Assembly (NCBI RefSeq): GCF_023091865.1
Contig: NZ_JAHXDI010000004.1
Location: 62,001 to 126,000 of the forward strand
Direction of reading: 5' to 3'
Source of the DNA: Chromohalobacter moromii
GTDB lineage: Bacteria > Pseudomonadota > Gammaproteobacteria > Pseudomonadales > Halomonadaceae
DNA length: 64,000 bases
Positions 10,242 through 19,505 of this stretch are shown here, in pieces; the stretch's first letter is position 1, and each line of letters begins with the position of its first letter. The position numbers and the translations under genes are program-made. A model generated the notes under the pieces. The model was not told where the DNA came from. It ran no database searches and worked only from the letters and a program-made list of their open reading frames with translations.

Positions 10242-11711
10242 TTATCCGCGGCGCTGCCAACGCAGCCCGGGGATGAGTAGCAACAGGGCGAGCCCCCACG
10301 TCGGCCAACTGCCGGTGCGCGTGAACAGGGTCATCCCTTGCATGGGCTGGATCTCGCCGCTGATGCTGGCGGTTTCGAAACGTGGCGCGCGCTGCGTGAT
10401 ATGCCCTTGAGCATCGATGATGGCGGTGACGCCGTTACTGGTCGCGCGCAGTACGTAGCGGCCGTTCTCCAGGGCGCGTAGCTGGGCCATCTGCAAGTGC
10501 TGAAGCGGGCCGATGGAGTCCCCGAACCAGGTGTCGTTGGACACGGTCAGCAGCACGTCGGCGCTGCGTGCTCGCTGGGCGACCAGGTCCGCATAGATGA
10601 TCTCGTAGCAGATCGCGCTGCCCAGCTGCATGCCCGCAGCCTGGATCGGGGCCTGATCGGAGGCGCCGGCGGTGAAGCTCGACATGGGCAGATCGAAGAA
10701 CGCGATGATACCGCGCAACAATCCTTCCAACGGTAAATACTCACCGAACGGCACCAGGTGTTCCTTGCGATAGCTTCCTTGGCTGTTGCCCATCCCGATG
10801 ATCGCATTGTAGTAATCACCTTGAGCGTCGCGTTGAACGATACCGGTCAGCAGAGCCGTGTCCGGTGGAAGCGTCGCCTGTACGCGCTCGAGCACGGGGC
10901 GCGCTTGCGCCGCGAACATCGGCAAGGCGGTCTCCGGCCACACGATCAGGTCGGTGTCCTCGTCCTGGTCGCGGGTCAGTTTGGCGTAGGTGTTGGCGGC
11001 CTTGCGTTGTCCCTCGGGGCTCCACTTCGAGAGCTGGGGGAGATTGCCTTGCAGCAGGGCGACTTGCTTGGGATCGCCTTGCGGGGAGGTCCATTGAGTA
11101 GGCAGCACCAGGGGAAGGCCCCACATTGCGATGAGCGGTACCAGGGCCCACAGGCGACGCCTCAGTAGCGCGACCAGCAAGGTGCCACTGAGAGCGACGA
11201 TCAACGACAGCAGGTAGACGCCGCCGATGGGCGCCCACGGCGCCAGCGGCGATTCGACATGGGCACTGCCGAGCAACAGCCACGGAAAGCCCGAGAACGC
11301 CCAGGTACGCAAGGCCTCGCCGAGGACCCAGACGCCCGCGAAGGTGATCACGGACCATCGCGGGCTCGTGAAACGCCGATAAACACCGAACACCACACCG
11401 TAAAACAGCGCTAAGGTGACCACGAATAGCGCGGTGAGAAAGACCGCTAGGGGAACGCCGGTATAGCCGTAGTCATGGATCGAGACATAGATCCATGACG
11501 TGCCGGCACCGAAGAGCCCCACGCCATAGCTCCAGCCGCGCAGCGCTGCCTGGCCGGGCGTGAGGTCGTGGAGGCCGTAGAAAGTCAGAGCGACGGCGAA
11601 GGGGCCGATCCACCACCATTCGAAGGGAGCGAAGGTAAGTGTCGTGAGCGCGCCGGCGAGCAGCGCGACGAGGTATCCCATCCAGGGGCGATAGGTGCGA
11701 GAAGACAGCAT
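10242..11711 (-). CDS. lnt: apolipoprotein N-acyltransferase
   Basis: A 489-residue inner-membrane enzyme that adds the third acyl chain to the N-terminal Cys of lipoproteins. About six to eight hydrophobic segments fill the N-terminal 200 residues, followed by a nitrilase-like domain. The catalytic triad is visible: Glu in VWPETALP, Lys in RKEHLVPFGEYLP and Cys in SAICYEIIYAD. A C-terminal membrane anchor (PTWGLALLLLIPGL) ends the protein. It is the last gene of the miaB-phoH-ybeY-corC-lnt set, 78 bases after corC. Confidence 0.95.
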   Translation of the reverse strand: MLSSRTYRPWMGYLVALLAGALTTLTFAPFEWWWIGPFAVALTFYGLHDLTPGQAALRGWSYGVGLFGAGTSWIYVSIHDYGYTGVPLAVFLTALFVVTLALFYGVVFGVYRRFTSPRWSVITFAGVWVLGEALRTWAFSGFPWLLLGSAHVESPLAPWAPIGGVYLLSLIVALSGTLLVALLRRRLWALVPLIAMWGLPLVLPTQWTSPQGDPKQVALLQGNLPQLSKWSPEGQRKAANTYAKLTRDQDEDTDLIVWPETALPMFAAQARPVLERVQATLPPDTALLTGIVQRDAQGDYYNAIIGMGNSQGSYRKEHLVPFGEYLPLEGLLRGIIAFFDLPMSSFTAGASDQAPIQAAGMQLGSAICYEIIYADLVAQRARSADVLLTVSNDTWFGDSIGPLQHLQMAQLRALENGRYVLRATSNGVTAIIDAQGHITQRAPRFETASISGEIQPMQGMTLFTRTGSWPTWGLALLLLIPGLRWQRRG

Positions 11712-11789
11712 GAGGCACTCCTTGTCGAAGGTGCCTCTTATAACAGAGCGCGGCGCTGTGGGCCATGCTGTACATGCGCCTGATCGGTT

Positions 11790-12683
11790 TTAATGCTTGT
11801 CGACGTCCCCGGGTTCTTCGGCATCATCTTGGGGGCAGGGGGCGACCTGCAAGAGGCGGATACGGCGGTTGTCAGCATTGAGCACCGTGAAACGCCAGGT
11901 GCCCAGGTCGGCGTATTCGTTGCGTCGTGGCAGATGCCCGAAGCGTTGCATGACCAGCCCGCCGACGGTATCGAATTCTTCGTCGGGAAAGGCCGTTTCG
12001 AAGCGTTCGTTGAAGTCCTCGATGGGCGTTAGGGCGCGAATCGCATAGGTGCCGTCGCCCAGGTCGCGAATGTCGTCTTCGTCATCGATGTCGTGTTCGT
12101 CCTCGATGTCGCCGACGATCTGCTCGAGGATATCTTCGATGGTCACGATGCCCGCCGTACCGCCGTATTCGTCGACCACCACCGCCATATGGTTATGAGT
12201 GTCGCGGAATTCCTTGAGCAGGCTGTTGAGCCGCTTCGACTCGGGAATGAACATCGCCGGGCGCAGGATGTCACGTAGCTGAAAGCGCTGACGCTCGGCG
12301 TCGCTGAGCTTGAGCAGCGGCAGGAGATCCTTGACCAGAACGATGCCCAGAACCTCATCGAGGTTTTCATCGATGATCGGGTAACGAGAGTGCGCTGTCT
12401 CGAGGATGATCGGCAGGCAGTCCTCGGGGCGCTGATCGACGTGCAGGGCGGTTACCTGGGAGCGCGGGATCATCACCTCGCGCGTTTGCTGATCGCTGAT
12501 CTGGAACGCGCCTTCGATGATGGTTAGCGCATCCTGGTCGAGGCGCAGTCGTGTACCGGCCTCACGCAGGAAGGTGAGCAACTCGTCTCGTGAACTTGGT
12601 TCATCGGAGTCGTTGGAAAAAGCGTTCAGCAGTTTATCCAGCCAGGATTTGCCACCCTGGCTGCTCGATCGGTCTTCGCTCAT
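11790..12683 (-). CDS. corC: HlyC/CorC family CBS-domain protein (YbeX)
   Basis: A 297-residue soluble protein with two CBS domains (roughly residues 60-180; first strand motif [15 protein letters not shown]) and a C-terminal CorC/HlyC transporter-associated domain ([14 protein letters not shown] to the end). Members have been linked to Co/Mg homeostasis, and E. coli YbeX to ribosome metabolism. The start [20 protein letters not shown] was chosen because it matches the family; the frame is open for 25 more codons upstream. It lies between ybeY and lnt, as in E. coli. Confidence 0.92.
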   Translation of the reverse strand: MSEDRSSSQGGKSWLDKLLNAFSNDSDEPSSRDELLTFLREAGTRLRLDQDALTIIEGAFQISDQQTREVMIPRSQVTALHVDQRPEDCLPIILETAHSRYPIIDENLDEVLGIVLVKDLLPLLKLSDAERQRFQLRDILRPAMFIPESKRLNSLLKEFRDTHNHMAVVVDEYGGTAGIVTIEDILEQIVGDIEDEHDIDDEDDIRDLGDGTYAIRALTPIEDFNERFETAFPDEEFDTVGGLVMQRFGHLPRRNEYADLGTWRFTVLNADNRRIRLLQVAPCPQDDAEEPGDVDKH

Positions 12684-12791
12684 GCGATAGGTCTCTCGTT
12701 CCTCATGGACGATAACGCGGGGATGATAAAAGAGCGTGCTCGGCCATGCGCCGGGCATCGCGGGGCGTCGAGATGAGTGCCAGGCGGGGGT

Positions 12792-13253
12792 TCACTCGGC
12801 ATAGGGATCACCGATCATGAAACCTGCCAGTAGCTCGCGCTCCAACGCTTCCATCTCTTCGGCTTCACGCTCATCTATATGATCGTAGCCGAGTAAATGC
12901 AAGGTGCCGTGGATTACCATATGGGTGTAGTGATGGGCCAGGTGCTTGTCCTGTGCGGTGGCCTCGGTGACGACGACCTCGTGGCAGATCGCCAGGTCGC
13001 CAAGCAGTGGTAAGGAAACGCCGGGCGGCGTTTCGAAAGGGAAGGAAAGCACGTTGGTCGGCTTGTCCTTGCCGCGATAGTCACGATTGAGCGTCTGGCT
13101 CTCTTCAGGGGACACGAAACGCACGGTCATTTCCGTGCGCGCTTCATCGGGATGGCGAGCGAACACGGCCCCCACCCAGGCTTCGAGATCGGCCTGGGTG
13201 GGCAGTGCGGTGGCCGTGTCAATGGCGACCTGACGGTCGATATCGGGGCTCAT
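12792..13253 (-). CDS. ybeY: endoribonuclease YbeY
   Basis: A 153-residue single-strand endoribonuclease needed for 16S rRNA 3'-end maturation and ribosome quality control. The zinc-binding signature HGTLHLLGYDH is near residues 116-126, and RFVSPEESQTLNRDYRGKDKPT carries the conserved family segment. Its start overlaps the stop of the PhoH-like gene by four bases, so the pair is translationally coupled. Confidence 0.96.
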   Translation of the reverse strand: MSPDIDRQVAIDTATALPTQADLEAWVGAVFARHPDEARTEMTVRFVSPEESQTLNRDYRGKDKPTNVLSFPFETPPGVSLPLLGDLAICHEVVVTEATAQDKHLAHHYTHMVIHGTLHLLGYDHIDEREAEEMEALERELLAGFMIGDPYAE

Positions 13254-14344
13254 GCGTCTGCCGGCTCGTCGTTATCGCGGCGCGTGTCTTTGTTCTCGCG
13301 CTTGGCCTGTGCACGCCGTTCTTGGCGGGCGCGTTCCTGCTCTTCCTCTGCGCTCTCGAAGGCATCGTAGGCTTCGATGATGCGCTGGACGAGGGGATGG
13401 CGGACTACGTCCTTGGCGACGAAATGCGTGACGCCGATACCTGCGGTGCCCTTGAGCACATCGAGGACTTGAATTAGCCCCGATTGATTACCGCGCGGCA
13501 GGTCGACCTGGGTGATATCGCCGGTGATCACGGCGGTGGAGCCGAAGCCGATGCGCGTCAAGAACATCTTCATCTGTTCGCGCGTGGTGTTCTGGCTCTC
13601 ATCGAGAATGATGAAGGCATTGTTGAGCGTGCGCCCGCGCATGTAGGCCAGCGGGGCAACCTCGATCACTTGCCGCTCGATCAGCTTGCCGACCTGTTCG
13701 AAGCCCAGCATTTCGTAGAGTGCATCGTAGAGCGGGCGCAGGTAAGGGTCGATCTTCTGTGCCAGATCGCCGGGAAGGAAGCCCAGGCGCTCGCCGGCTT
13801 CCACCGCCGGGCGCACTAGGAGGATCCGCCGTACCTGTTGCTGGTTGAGCGCCTCGACCGCCGCGGCGACCGCCAGATAGGTCTTGCCGGTGCCCGCCGG
13901 GCCGACCCCGAAATTGATGTCATGATCGTGAATGCTGGCGACGTAGGTCTGCTGGTTGTGACCGCGTGGCTTGATCAAGGCACGTGGCGTGCGGATGAGC
14001 ACGCCGCCCTCGTCGAGCGTCTCCTCGTCTTCTTCCAGTGACTCGAGGCCGGATTCCTGCAGGAAAAGATGCACAGTGTCGGGCGTTAGCTCGCTGGCTT
14101 CCGTTTCACGGTAGAGATGCTCGACGACATTGGCGGCCGCCTTGACGTGAGGGCCGGGGCCTGCGAGCTGAAAGGTGTTGCCACGATTGCGCAGCGTCAC
14201 GCCCAAGCGGGTCTCGACGAGCTTGAGGTGTTCATCCTGCTGCCCGCATAGACTGGCCAGGCGCATGGGGTCGTTGGGTTCGAGTGTCAGCGTGAGGATG
14301 CGATGTGCCTGCGAAGTGTTCTGGCTCAACTCGAGGAGATCCAT
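13250..14344 (-). CDS. ybeZ: PhoH-like ATPase YbeZ
   Basis: A 364-residue P-loop protein. The Walker A motif is GPAGTGKTYLA around residue 152, and the Walker B-like AFIILDESQNTT is near residue 250. The N-terminal 100 residues form a small nucleic-acid-binding-like domain. YbeZ is a predicted RNA-associated ATPase that works with YbeY. The C-terminal 30 residues are strongly charged (Glu, Arg, Lys), which is common in halophile proteins. It sits 102 bases after miaB. Confidence 0.95.
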   Translation of the reverse strand: MDLLELSQNTSQAHRILTLTLEPNDPMRLASLCGQQDEHLKLVETRLGVTLRNRGNTFQLAGPGPHVKAAANVVEHLYRETEASELTPDTVHLFLQESGLESLEEDEETLDEGGVLIRTPRALIKPRGHNQQTYVASIHDHDINFGVGPAGTGKTYLAVAAAVEALNQQQVRRILLVRPAVEAGERLGFLPGDLAQKIDPYLRPLYDALYEMLGFEQVGKLIERQVIEVAPLAYMRGRTLNNAFIILDESQNTTREQMKMFLTRIGFGSTAVITGDITQVDLPRGNQSGLIQVLDVLKGTAGIGVTHFVAKDVVRHPLVQRIIEAYDAFESAEEEQERARQERRAQAKRENKDTRRDNDEPADA

Positions 14345-14446
14345 GGGTTGGAAGTGTGAATTCAGCTTAGCGCCCCGGACAATGCCGGGGCAATGATCTT
14401 GCGCAAGGATTCGTCGCGATAGCAGTCAAAGACCGCTAGCAGCGCC

Positions 14447-15802
14447 TCAATAGCGAGCCGGAGAGGCCAGATCGCCACGCAGGGAATTGGGCAGCGCCTC
14501 GGTGATCTCGACGTCGACGAAGTAACCGATGAGCTCGGTCGGATTGGGCGCGCGGAAGTTGACGACCCGGTTGTTCTCGGTGCGACCGGAGAGCTGGCCG
14601 GGGTCCTTGGGCGAGAAGCCGGTGACCAGGATGCGCTCGGTTTGGCCGACCATGCGCCGTGAAATCTGCATGGTCTGCTGATTGAGACGTTCTTGCAGGA
14701 TCGCCAGGCGCTGTTTCTTGGTCGCTTCTGGCGTTTCGTCTTCCAGGTTCGCGGCCGGCGTGCCCGGGCGCGGGGAATAGACGAAGCTGAACGAGGCGTC
14801 GTAACCGATGCGCTGGATCAGATCCAGGGTATTCATGAAGTCTTCTTCGGTCTCACCGGGGAAGCCGATGATGAAATCCGAGGAGAAGCTGATGTCCGGA
14901 CGCAGCGCACGAATGCGTTCCAGTTTGTCGACGTATTCCTCGACGGTATGGCCGCGCTTCATGGCCGCCAGGACACGGTCCGACCCCGCCTGAACGGGCA
15001 GGTGCAGGTGGCTGACCAGCTCGGGAATCTCGCCGTAGGCCTCGATCAGACTGTCGGAGAACTCCACTGGATGAGAGGTGGTGAAGCGAATGCGATCGAT
15101 GCCTTCGACGGCGGCGACGCAGCCGATCAGCTCGGCGAGATCGATTTCATCGCCCAACTGGTTCTCGCCGCGATAGGCGTTGACGTTCTGGCCCAGCAGG
15201 TTGATCTCGCGCACGCCCTGATCGGCGAGGTGGATGACTTCCTCCATCACCGGCTCGAAGGGCCGCGAAACTTCTTCGCCACGGGTGTAGGGCACCACGC
15301 AGAAAGTGCAGTATTTCGAGCAGCCTTCCATGATCGAGACGAACGCGGTGGCGCCATCTGCCGTGGGCTTGGGCAGGTGGTCGAATTTCTCGATCTCGGG
15401 GAACGTGACATCGACCATGGAGATGGTTTCCGCCGTTTCCGCTCCTTGGCGTGAGTCGAGCATGGTTGGCAGCCGGTGCATGGTCTGCGGCCCGAAGACC
15501 ATGTCCACATGCGGCGCACGCTTCTGGATATTGTCGCCTTCCTGGCTGGCCACGCAGCCCCCGACGCCGATCACGAGGTCGGGGTTGGCGGCCTTGAGCT
15601 TCTTCCAGCGCCCGAGCTGGTGGAAGACCTTCTCCTGAGCCTTCTCACGGATCGAGCAGGTGTTGAGCAGGATGACATCGGCCTCCCGCTCGTCGTCGGT
15701 CAGCTCGAGTGCATGCGATTCGCCGAGTAGATCCGCCATGCGCGCGGAGTCATACTCGTTCATCTGGCAGCCGTGGGTCTTGATGAAGAGTTTCTTCGCC
15801 AT
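14447..15802 (-). CDS. miaB: tRNA-2-methylthio-N6-dimethylallyladenosine synthase
   Basis: A 451-residue radical-SAM methylthiotransferase that modifies A37 of tRNAs reading UNN codons. Three Cys of the N-terminal cluster are in [17 protein letters not shown] and GVGGCVAS. The radical-SAM CxxxCxxC is in [10 protein letters not shown]-terminal TRAM domain begins near VGQTERILV. The frame extends 105 codons further upstream without a stop, but the start [18 protein letters not shown] matches the family exactly. MiaB-type modification matters for Trp-codon decoding and hence for trp attenuation, which is relevant to the leaders later in the window. Confidence 0.96.
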   Translation of the reverse strand: MAKKLFIKTHGCQMNEYDSARMADLLGESHALELTDDEREADVILLNTCSIREKAQEKVFHQLGRWKKLKAANPDLVIGVGGCVASQEGDNIQKRAPHVDMVFGPQTMHRLPTMLDSRQGAETAETISMVDVTFPEIEKFDHLPKPTADGATAFVSIMEGCSKYCTFCVVPYTRGEEVSRPFEPVMEEVIHLADQGVREINLLGQNVNAYRGENQLGDEIDLAELIGCVAAVEGIDRIRFTTSHPVEFSDSLIEAYGEIPELVSHLHLPVQAGSDRVLAAMKRGHTVEEYVDKLERIRALRPDISFSSDFIIGFPGETEEDFMNTLDLIQRIGYDASFSFVYSPRPGTPAANLEDETPEATKKQRLAILQERLNQQTMQISRRMVGQTERILVTGFSPKDPGQLSGRTENNRVVNFRAPNPTELIGYFVDVEITEALPNSLRGDLASPARY

Positions 15803-16306
15803 ACCGATCCGGTCGGTGCGTCGAGCGCCCGACATATGTCCGTGATTGGGAGTAAGTAAAAGCGTGGCCGTAAAGCGTGGCCCAGCCGCTTGTCCAGGAT
15901 AAGAAGGCACATTATACGGATTGACGGCATCGTGGGCCAGCCTTGCGCCTGCGTCGAATCGTCCGCGATGATATCGAGGCTGTGATACGCTAGCGTTTCT
16001 CGCGTGAGGTACCTCTTGAAGGTACGCTGCGGACAGGCAACATCGACCGCAGAATGGCGGAATTTTCGTGTTCGATGAGTCGGTTATAGCGTGACGATGA
16101 GTGGTTAAAAATTGCACGATTTGTCGCTATGACAGACATTGCGGTGGTCTCGCCGCCGTCAAGGTCAGGTTTTCCCAAGACTTATCCACAGAATGTGTGG
16201 ATGGTCGCTCGCCGAGTCGCGACAGGAGGTCCGCTCGGCTGGGCGATACAACGCGTGGAGCAGTACGTACTCGTGAGCCGTTCGTCATTCATGAAGAAGC
16301 CACGTT
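15803..16306. other. divergent intergenic region upstream of miaB and the SH3-domain gene
   Basis: About 500 bases with no convincing gene. It contains a perfect 9-base DnaA-box-like TTATCCACA at 16182-16190 and a GAGGTACCTC palindrome near 16001. It presumably holds the promoters for miaB (minus) and the downstream plus-strand gene. A 61-codon open frame at 16129-16314 lacks a ribosome binding site and was not accepted. Confidence 0.5.
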
Positions 16307-16924
16307 ATGTCTAGAATCAAACCTCTGATGCTGAGCTTGGTCCTCGGGGCCTGCGCTTTTAACGCTCATGCACAAGACGATGGGCAGTACTGGGTCTCGG
16401 ACAAGTTGCCGACCTATGTACGTAGCGGTCCCACCGAGGGCTATCGTATCGTCGGTACACTCGAGAGCGGCGACCCCGTGACGCTGCTGGGGCAGCAGAA
16501 CGATTACAGTCGTGTTCGCAGCGAGGAGGGCGATGTCGTCTGGATTCCCAGCCGTTATCTACAGGACTCGCCGAGTGCCAGCTCGCGCTTGCCCGAGTTG
16601 CAAACGCGTGTGGATGAATTGACCTCGAAGCTCGACGGTATCAATGAAGAATGGGAACAACGTGTCCATGACATGAAAGCCACGCTCAACGAGCGGGCGC
16701 AACGTATCGAAGACCTGGAAGCGCGCAATGACGAGTTGAATACGGCGTACAGCGACGCTCAGGAAACCACGCGCGAGCTCAAGGCGCGGCTCGATACGCA
16801 GGAACAGGATCTGTTGATGCGTTATTTCACCTACGGTGCCGCCGTGGCCGGAGCCGGCTTGTTGGTTGGCCTGATCGTGCCGCACCTACCGCGTCGGCGT
16901 AAGCGCCGTAGTGGATGGTTTTGA
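16307..16924 (+). CDS. SH3-domain membrane protein (YgiM/TIGR04211 family)
   Basis: A 205-residue protein with a signal peptide ending near AFNAHAQ, a bacterial SH3 domain (about residues 28-85; LPTYVRSGPTEGYRIVGTLESGD), a long coiled coil (residues 95-165) and one C-terminal transmembrane helix followed by a basic tail (PRRRKRRSG). This is the architecture of the TIGR04211/YgiM family, expected to be anchored in the inner membrane with the SH3 domain in the periplasm. The function is not settled; binding to cell-wall peptides is a reasonable guess for the SH3 fold. Confidence 0.85.
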   Translation: MSRIKPLMLSLVLGACAFNAHAQDDGQYWVSDKLPTYVRSGPTEGYRIVGTLESGDPVTLLGQQNDYSRVRSEEGDVVWIPSRYLQDSPSASSRLPELQTRVDELTSKLDGINEEWEQRVHDMKATLNERAQRIEDLEARNDELNTAYSDAQETTRELKARLDTQEQDLLMRYFTYGAAVAGAGLLVGLIVPHLPRRRKRRSGWF

Positions 16925-16980
16925 TGGCGTGTCGTAGACGTGTGAAAGAGGCAAGATGGAAAGAGAGGCGTTAACGACCT

Positions 16981-17622
16981 ATGCCGACGGATGAATGGTT
17001 GGAGCGCTGGGAGGAAGGCAGGATCGGGTTCCATCGGTCGACGCCGCATGACGCTTTGATGCGCCACTGGTCGTCACTTGGAGTGCAACCCGGCGGCAAG
17101 GTGCTGGTGCCTCTGTGTGGCAAAAGCCTGGATATGCGCTGGCTGGCCGAGCAGGGACACCCCGTGCTCGGCCTGGAACTCTCGTCGCTGGCCATCGAGC
17201 AGTTCATGGCCGAAAGCGAGGCGCCGATATCACGCTACACGCAAGACGCTTTCTCGTGCTGCCGTCAGGGCAGCATTGAGCTCTGGTGTGGCGATTTCTT
17301 CCATTTCCATACCGCGCAGGCCGAGGCGTTGTCGGCGTTCTATGATCGCGCGGCGCTGATCGCCTTGCCCGAGGCCACGCGGCAACGCTATGCCTTTCAC
17401 TTGGCGCAATTATTGTTGCCGGGTGCGCGAGGCTTGTTGATCAGCTTGATAGATACGCACTCGCCAGAGAGCGGTCCGCCGTATTCGGTGGCCGATGACG
17501 AAGTCGAGCGTTTGTTCGCGGCGAATTTCGAACTGACACACCTGGAAACGCGGCCACCGGATGACGCTGGCAAGCAGGAAAGCGTGTGGTCGCTGATACG
17601 GCGTGGGCCGCGACTGGCATGA
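16981..17622 (+). CDS. tpm: thiopurine S-methyltransferase
   Basis: A 213-residue SAM-dependent methyltransferase of the bacterial TPMT family; characterised members methylate thiopurines and also selenium or tellurium oxyanions. The N-terminal WLERWEEGRIGFHRS is a family signature, and VLVPLCGKSLDMRWLAEQGH is the SAM-binding motif I region. YDRAALIALPEATRQRY near residue 120 is the conserved Asp-Arg-Ala-Ala segment. It is convergent with the next gene, 25 bases away. Confidence 0.93.
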   Translation: MPTDEWLERWEEGRIGFHRSTPHDALMRHWSSLGVQPGGKVLVPLCGKSLDMRWLAEQGHPVLGLELSSLAIEQFMAESEAPISRYTQDAFSCCRQGSIELWCGDFFHFHTAQAEALSAFYDRAALIALPEATRQRYAFHLAQLLLPGARGLLISLIDTHSPESGPPYSVADDEVERLFAANFELTHLETRPPDDAGKQESVWSLIRRGPRLA

Positions 17623-17647
17623 CCGCCCGTCGCGGCGCTGGCGTGGA

Positions 17648-18265
17648 TCAGTTCTTGAGCTGGCGGGAAAGCTCGGGATCGCTGAAGGCGCGTCGCAAGG
17701 CGTTGCTCAACAGGTCGCTGACCATGCGGTTGTTGGAGTCCCAATCGGGCTTGATGGCGAAGCTCTGCTTGCGCTTGGCCGTGTAGGTGCCGGTATATGT
17801 ACCGCCATCGTTGGCGACCTGGGCACGCAGCACCGCCTGTAGCTGCGCGGCGTCGAGTAGCGGCGCATCGGCCTCGACGGGGGCGTAACTGAGATCGGCG
17901 AGCGTCAACGTTAACGTTGCGTTGGCGCTACCCTCCTCGACGGGTGAGAAGCCCATGCGGCGCAATGCCTGTTCCGCCTGCGTCTGTAGCTTGGGGATGA
18001 CGTCATGCGCGGGGACACGGATCGTCGATGTCGACGCGGGTGAGCCTGAGCGCGTACCCAGCACATCGCTTCGCCGTCCATCGACCACGCTGAGGGCAAT
18101 TTCCTGCCCGTTCCCCGTGTGAGGGAGATCCGTCCCGATATCGGGCTTGACCTGAAGAATCTGAGGGCTCTGGGCGCAGCCGGTCATGAGCAGTGGCGTC
18201 ATGAGTAGCGCGACGAGAGCGCACGCGGAACGTGTTCTGACGGGAATTAGCCGGCGCATACGCAT
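17648..18265 (-). CDS. yajG: YajG-like lipoprotein
   Basis: A 205-residue predicted lipoprotein with an Arg-rich start, a hydrophobic signal and the lipobox LLMTGC; lipidated Cys near residue 29. The rest matches the YajG pattern: VVDGRRSDVLGTRSG after a short spacer, then a C-terminal region on strands ending NALRRAFSDPEL. The function is unknown. In E. coli yajG neighbours ampG and bolA; here it neighbours an MFS transporter transcribed in the same direction 58 bases upstream. Confidence 0.8.
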   Translation of the reverse strand: MRMRRLIPVRTRSACALVALLMTPLLMTGCAQSPQILQVKPDIGTDLPHTGNGQEIALSVVDGRRSDVLGTRSGSPASTSTIRVPAHDVIPKLQTQAEQALRRMGFSPVEEGSANATLTLTLADLSYAPVEADAPLLDAAQLQAVLRAQVANDGGTYTGTYTAKRKQSFAIKPDWDSNNRMVSDLLSNALRRAFSDPELSRQLKN

Positions 18266-18323
18266 CGTGTGTCCTGAAATGAAAAAAGTTAGTTTGCAGC
18301 TTGGCTGCGAGTATAGCGGCCGC

Positions 18324-19505
18324 TCAAGAGTGAGCGAAGTCCTTTTGGCGTGACCGCAGTACCCACAGGCCGACCATCGGGCCGGGCAACATCAGCCATG
18401 CGACCCACGGACCGAGTGTCGTCCAGATGGGAAGCAGCCATGCCAGAGAGGCGGCCGATATCGCATAGCCGATGGCATTTTGCAGGGTCAGGGCGCTGCC
18501 AACCAGCGACGCCGGACAGGCGCGTGCCGATAGCGCCGAGAAATGCGGCGAGTCGATGACCGCGAGTAGGCTCCACAGCGCCAGGAACAGTGCGGCCCAG
18601 AGCCCCGACATGCTGCCGAGCCAAGGGTACGATAGACAGCAGATGGCCGAGCCGCTCAACCCCAACTGAGCAATGCGACGACTGCCCAGGCGTAGACTCA
18701 GCCAACCACCTAGCCAGCATCCCGGTCCGCCGATGGCGATAAGGACGAAACTACCGAGCGCCAGTTGTGTGGTCGTCAGGGACGGCAGCGCCGTGGCCAA
18801 TAAAAGAGGGATTAGCGCCCACAGCGTATAAAGCTCCCACATGTGTCCGAAGTAGGCGCTGGCGGCGTGTCGAAATTCTTCGATTCGGAAAGCGCCGAGA
18901 CCCGACCAGTGCGATGTCTTGCCGGCCATCTTGCGCAAGTGGGGCGCCTCGCCTAGACGCCAGATCACGGCACCTGCGAGTAGGGCCAGCAGCGACGCGC
19001 ACCACAAGGCGCTGCGCCAATCTCCCCCTAGTGATAGCCCAGCCAGAAGATGGGGCGTCGCGGTCCCAATGACCAGCATGCCCACCAGCCATGACAGCCC
19101 CAGCCCGGCTCGTTGCGGTGCCCAGCCGACCATGAGTTTCATGCCCACCGGATAGATGCCGGCCAGCGCCATGCCGGTGATCAGGCGCAGCGCCACCGCC
19201 GGCCATAGACCGCCGACCCAGGGAAGCAGGCCATTGCTGAGGGCGCCGACCAGGCAGCAGGTGGCGAAGAGGCGGCTTGCGTCGCGTCGGTCGGCAATGC
19301 CGCTCAGGCCGATCATCAACGTGCCGAGGAGGAAGCCGACCTGGACGGCACCGGTCAGCCAACCCAAATCATGGGCGGCGAGCGCCCACTCACGCTCCAG
19401 GTCTTCGATCACCGCATTGGGGGTGAACCACAGTGCGGTGCCGAACAGCTCGGCCAGGGCGATCCAGGCGATGGGCATGACGGGGCGCTTGACGTCTTCC
19501 TGCAC
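18324..19505 (-). CDS. MFS transporter
   Basis: A 393-residue major facilitator superfamily permease with about 12 hydrophobic segments. The loop between segments 2 and 3 contains SGIADRRDASRLF, a variant of the MFS motif A. The start is GTG at 19503-19505, immediately after the TGA of the gamma-glutamyltransferase gene with no spacer, so expression must depend on translation of that gene. The substrate cannot be read from the sequence; co-expression with Ggt suggests export or import of a peptide or amino-acid-like compound, which is only an inference. Confidence 0.8.
   Translation of the reverse strand: MQEDVKRPVMPIAWIALAELFGTALWFTPNAVIEDLEREWALAAHDLGWLTGAVQVGFLLGTLMIGLSGIADRRDASRLFATCCLVGALSNGLLPWVGGLWPAVALRLITGMALAGIYPVGMKLMVGWAPQRAGLGLSWLVGMLVIGTATPHLLAGLSLGGDWRSALWCASLLALLAGAVIWRLGEAPHLRKMAGKTSHWSGLGAFRIEEFRHAASAYFGHMWELYTLWALIPLLLATALPSLTTTQLALGSFVLIAIGGPGCWLGGWLSLRLGSRRIAQLGLSGSAICCLSYPWLGSMSGLWAALFLALWSLLAVIDSPHFSALSARACPASLVGSALTLQNAIGYAISAASLAWLLPIWTTLGPWVAWLMLPGPMVGLWVLRSRQKDFAHS

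Noticed and set aside
16182-16190. Perfect DnaA box TTATCCACA upstream of the SH3-domain gene, possible origin
   Set aside because: It stands alone, without a cluster of boxes, an AT-rich unwinding region or dnaA/dnaN/gyrB nearby; a single 9-base match is expected by chance.
16129-16314. 61-codon ORF upstream of the SH3-domain gene
   Set aside because: No ribosome binding site, no recognisable motif, and it overlaps the start of the next gene.
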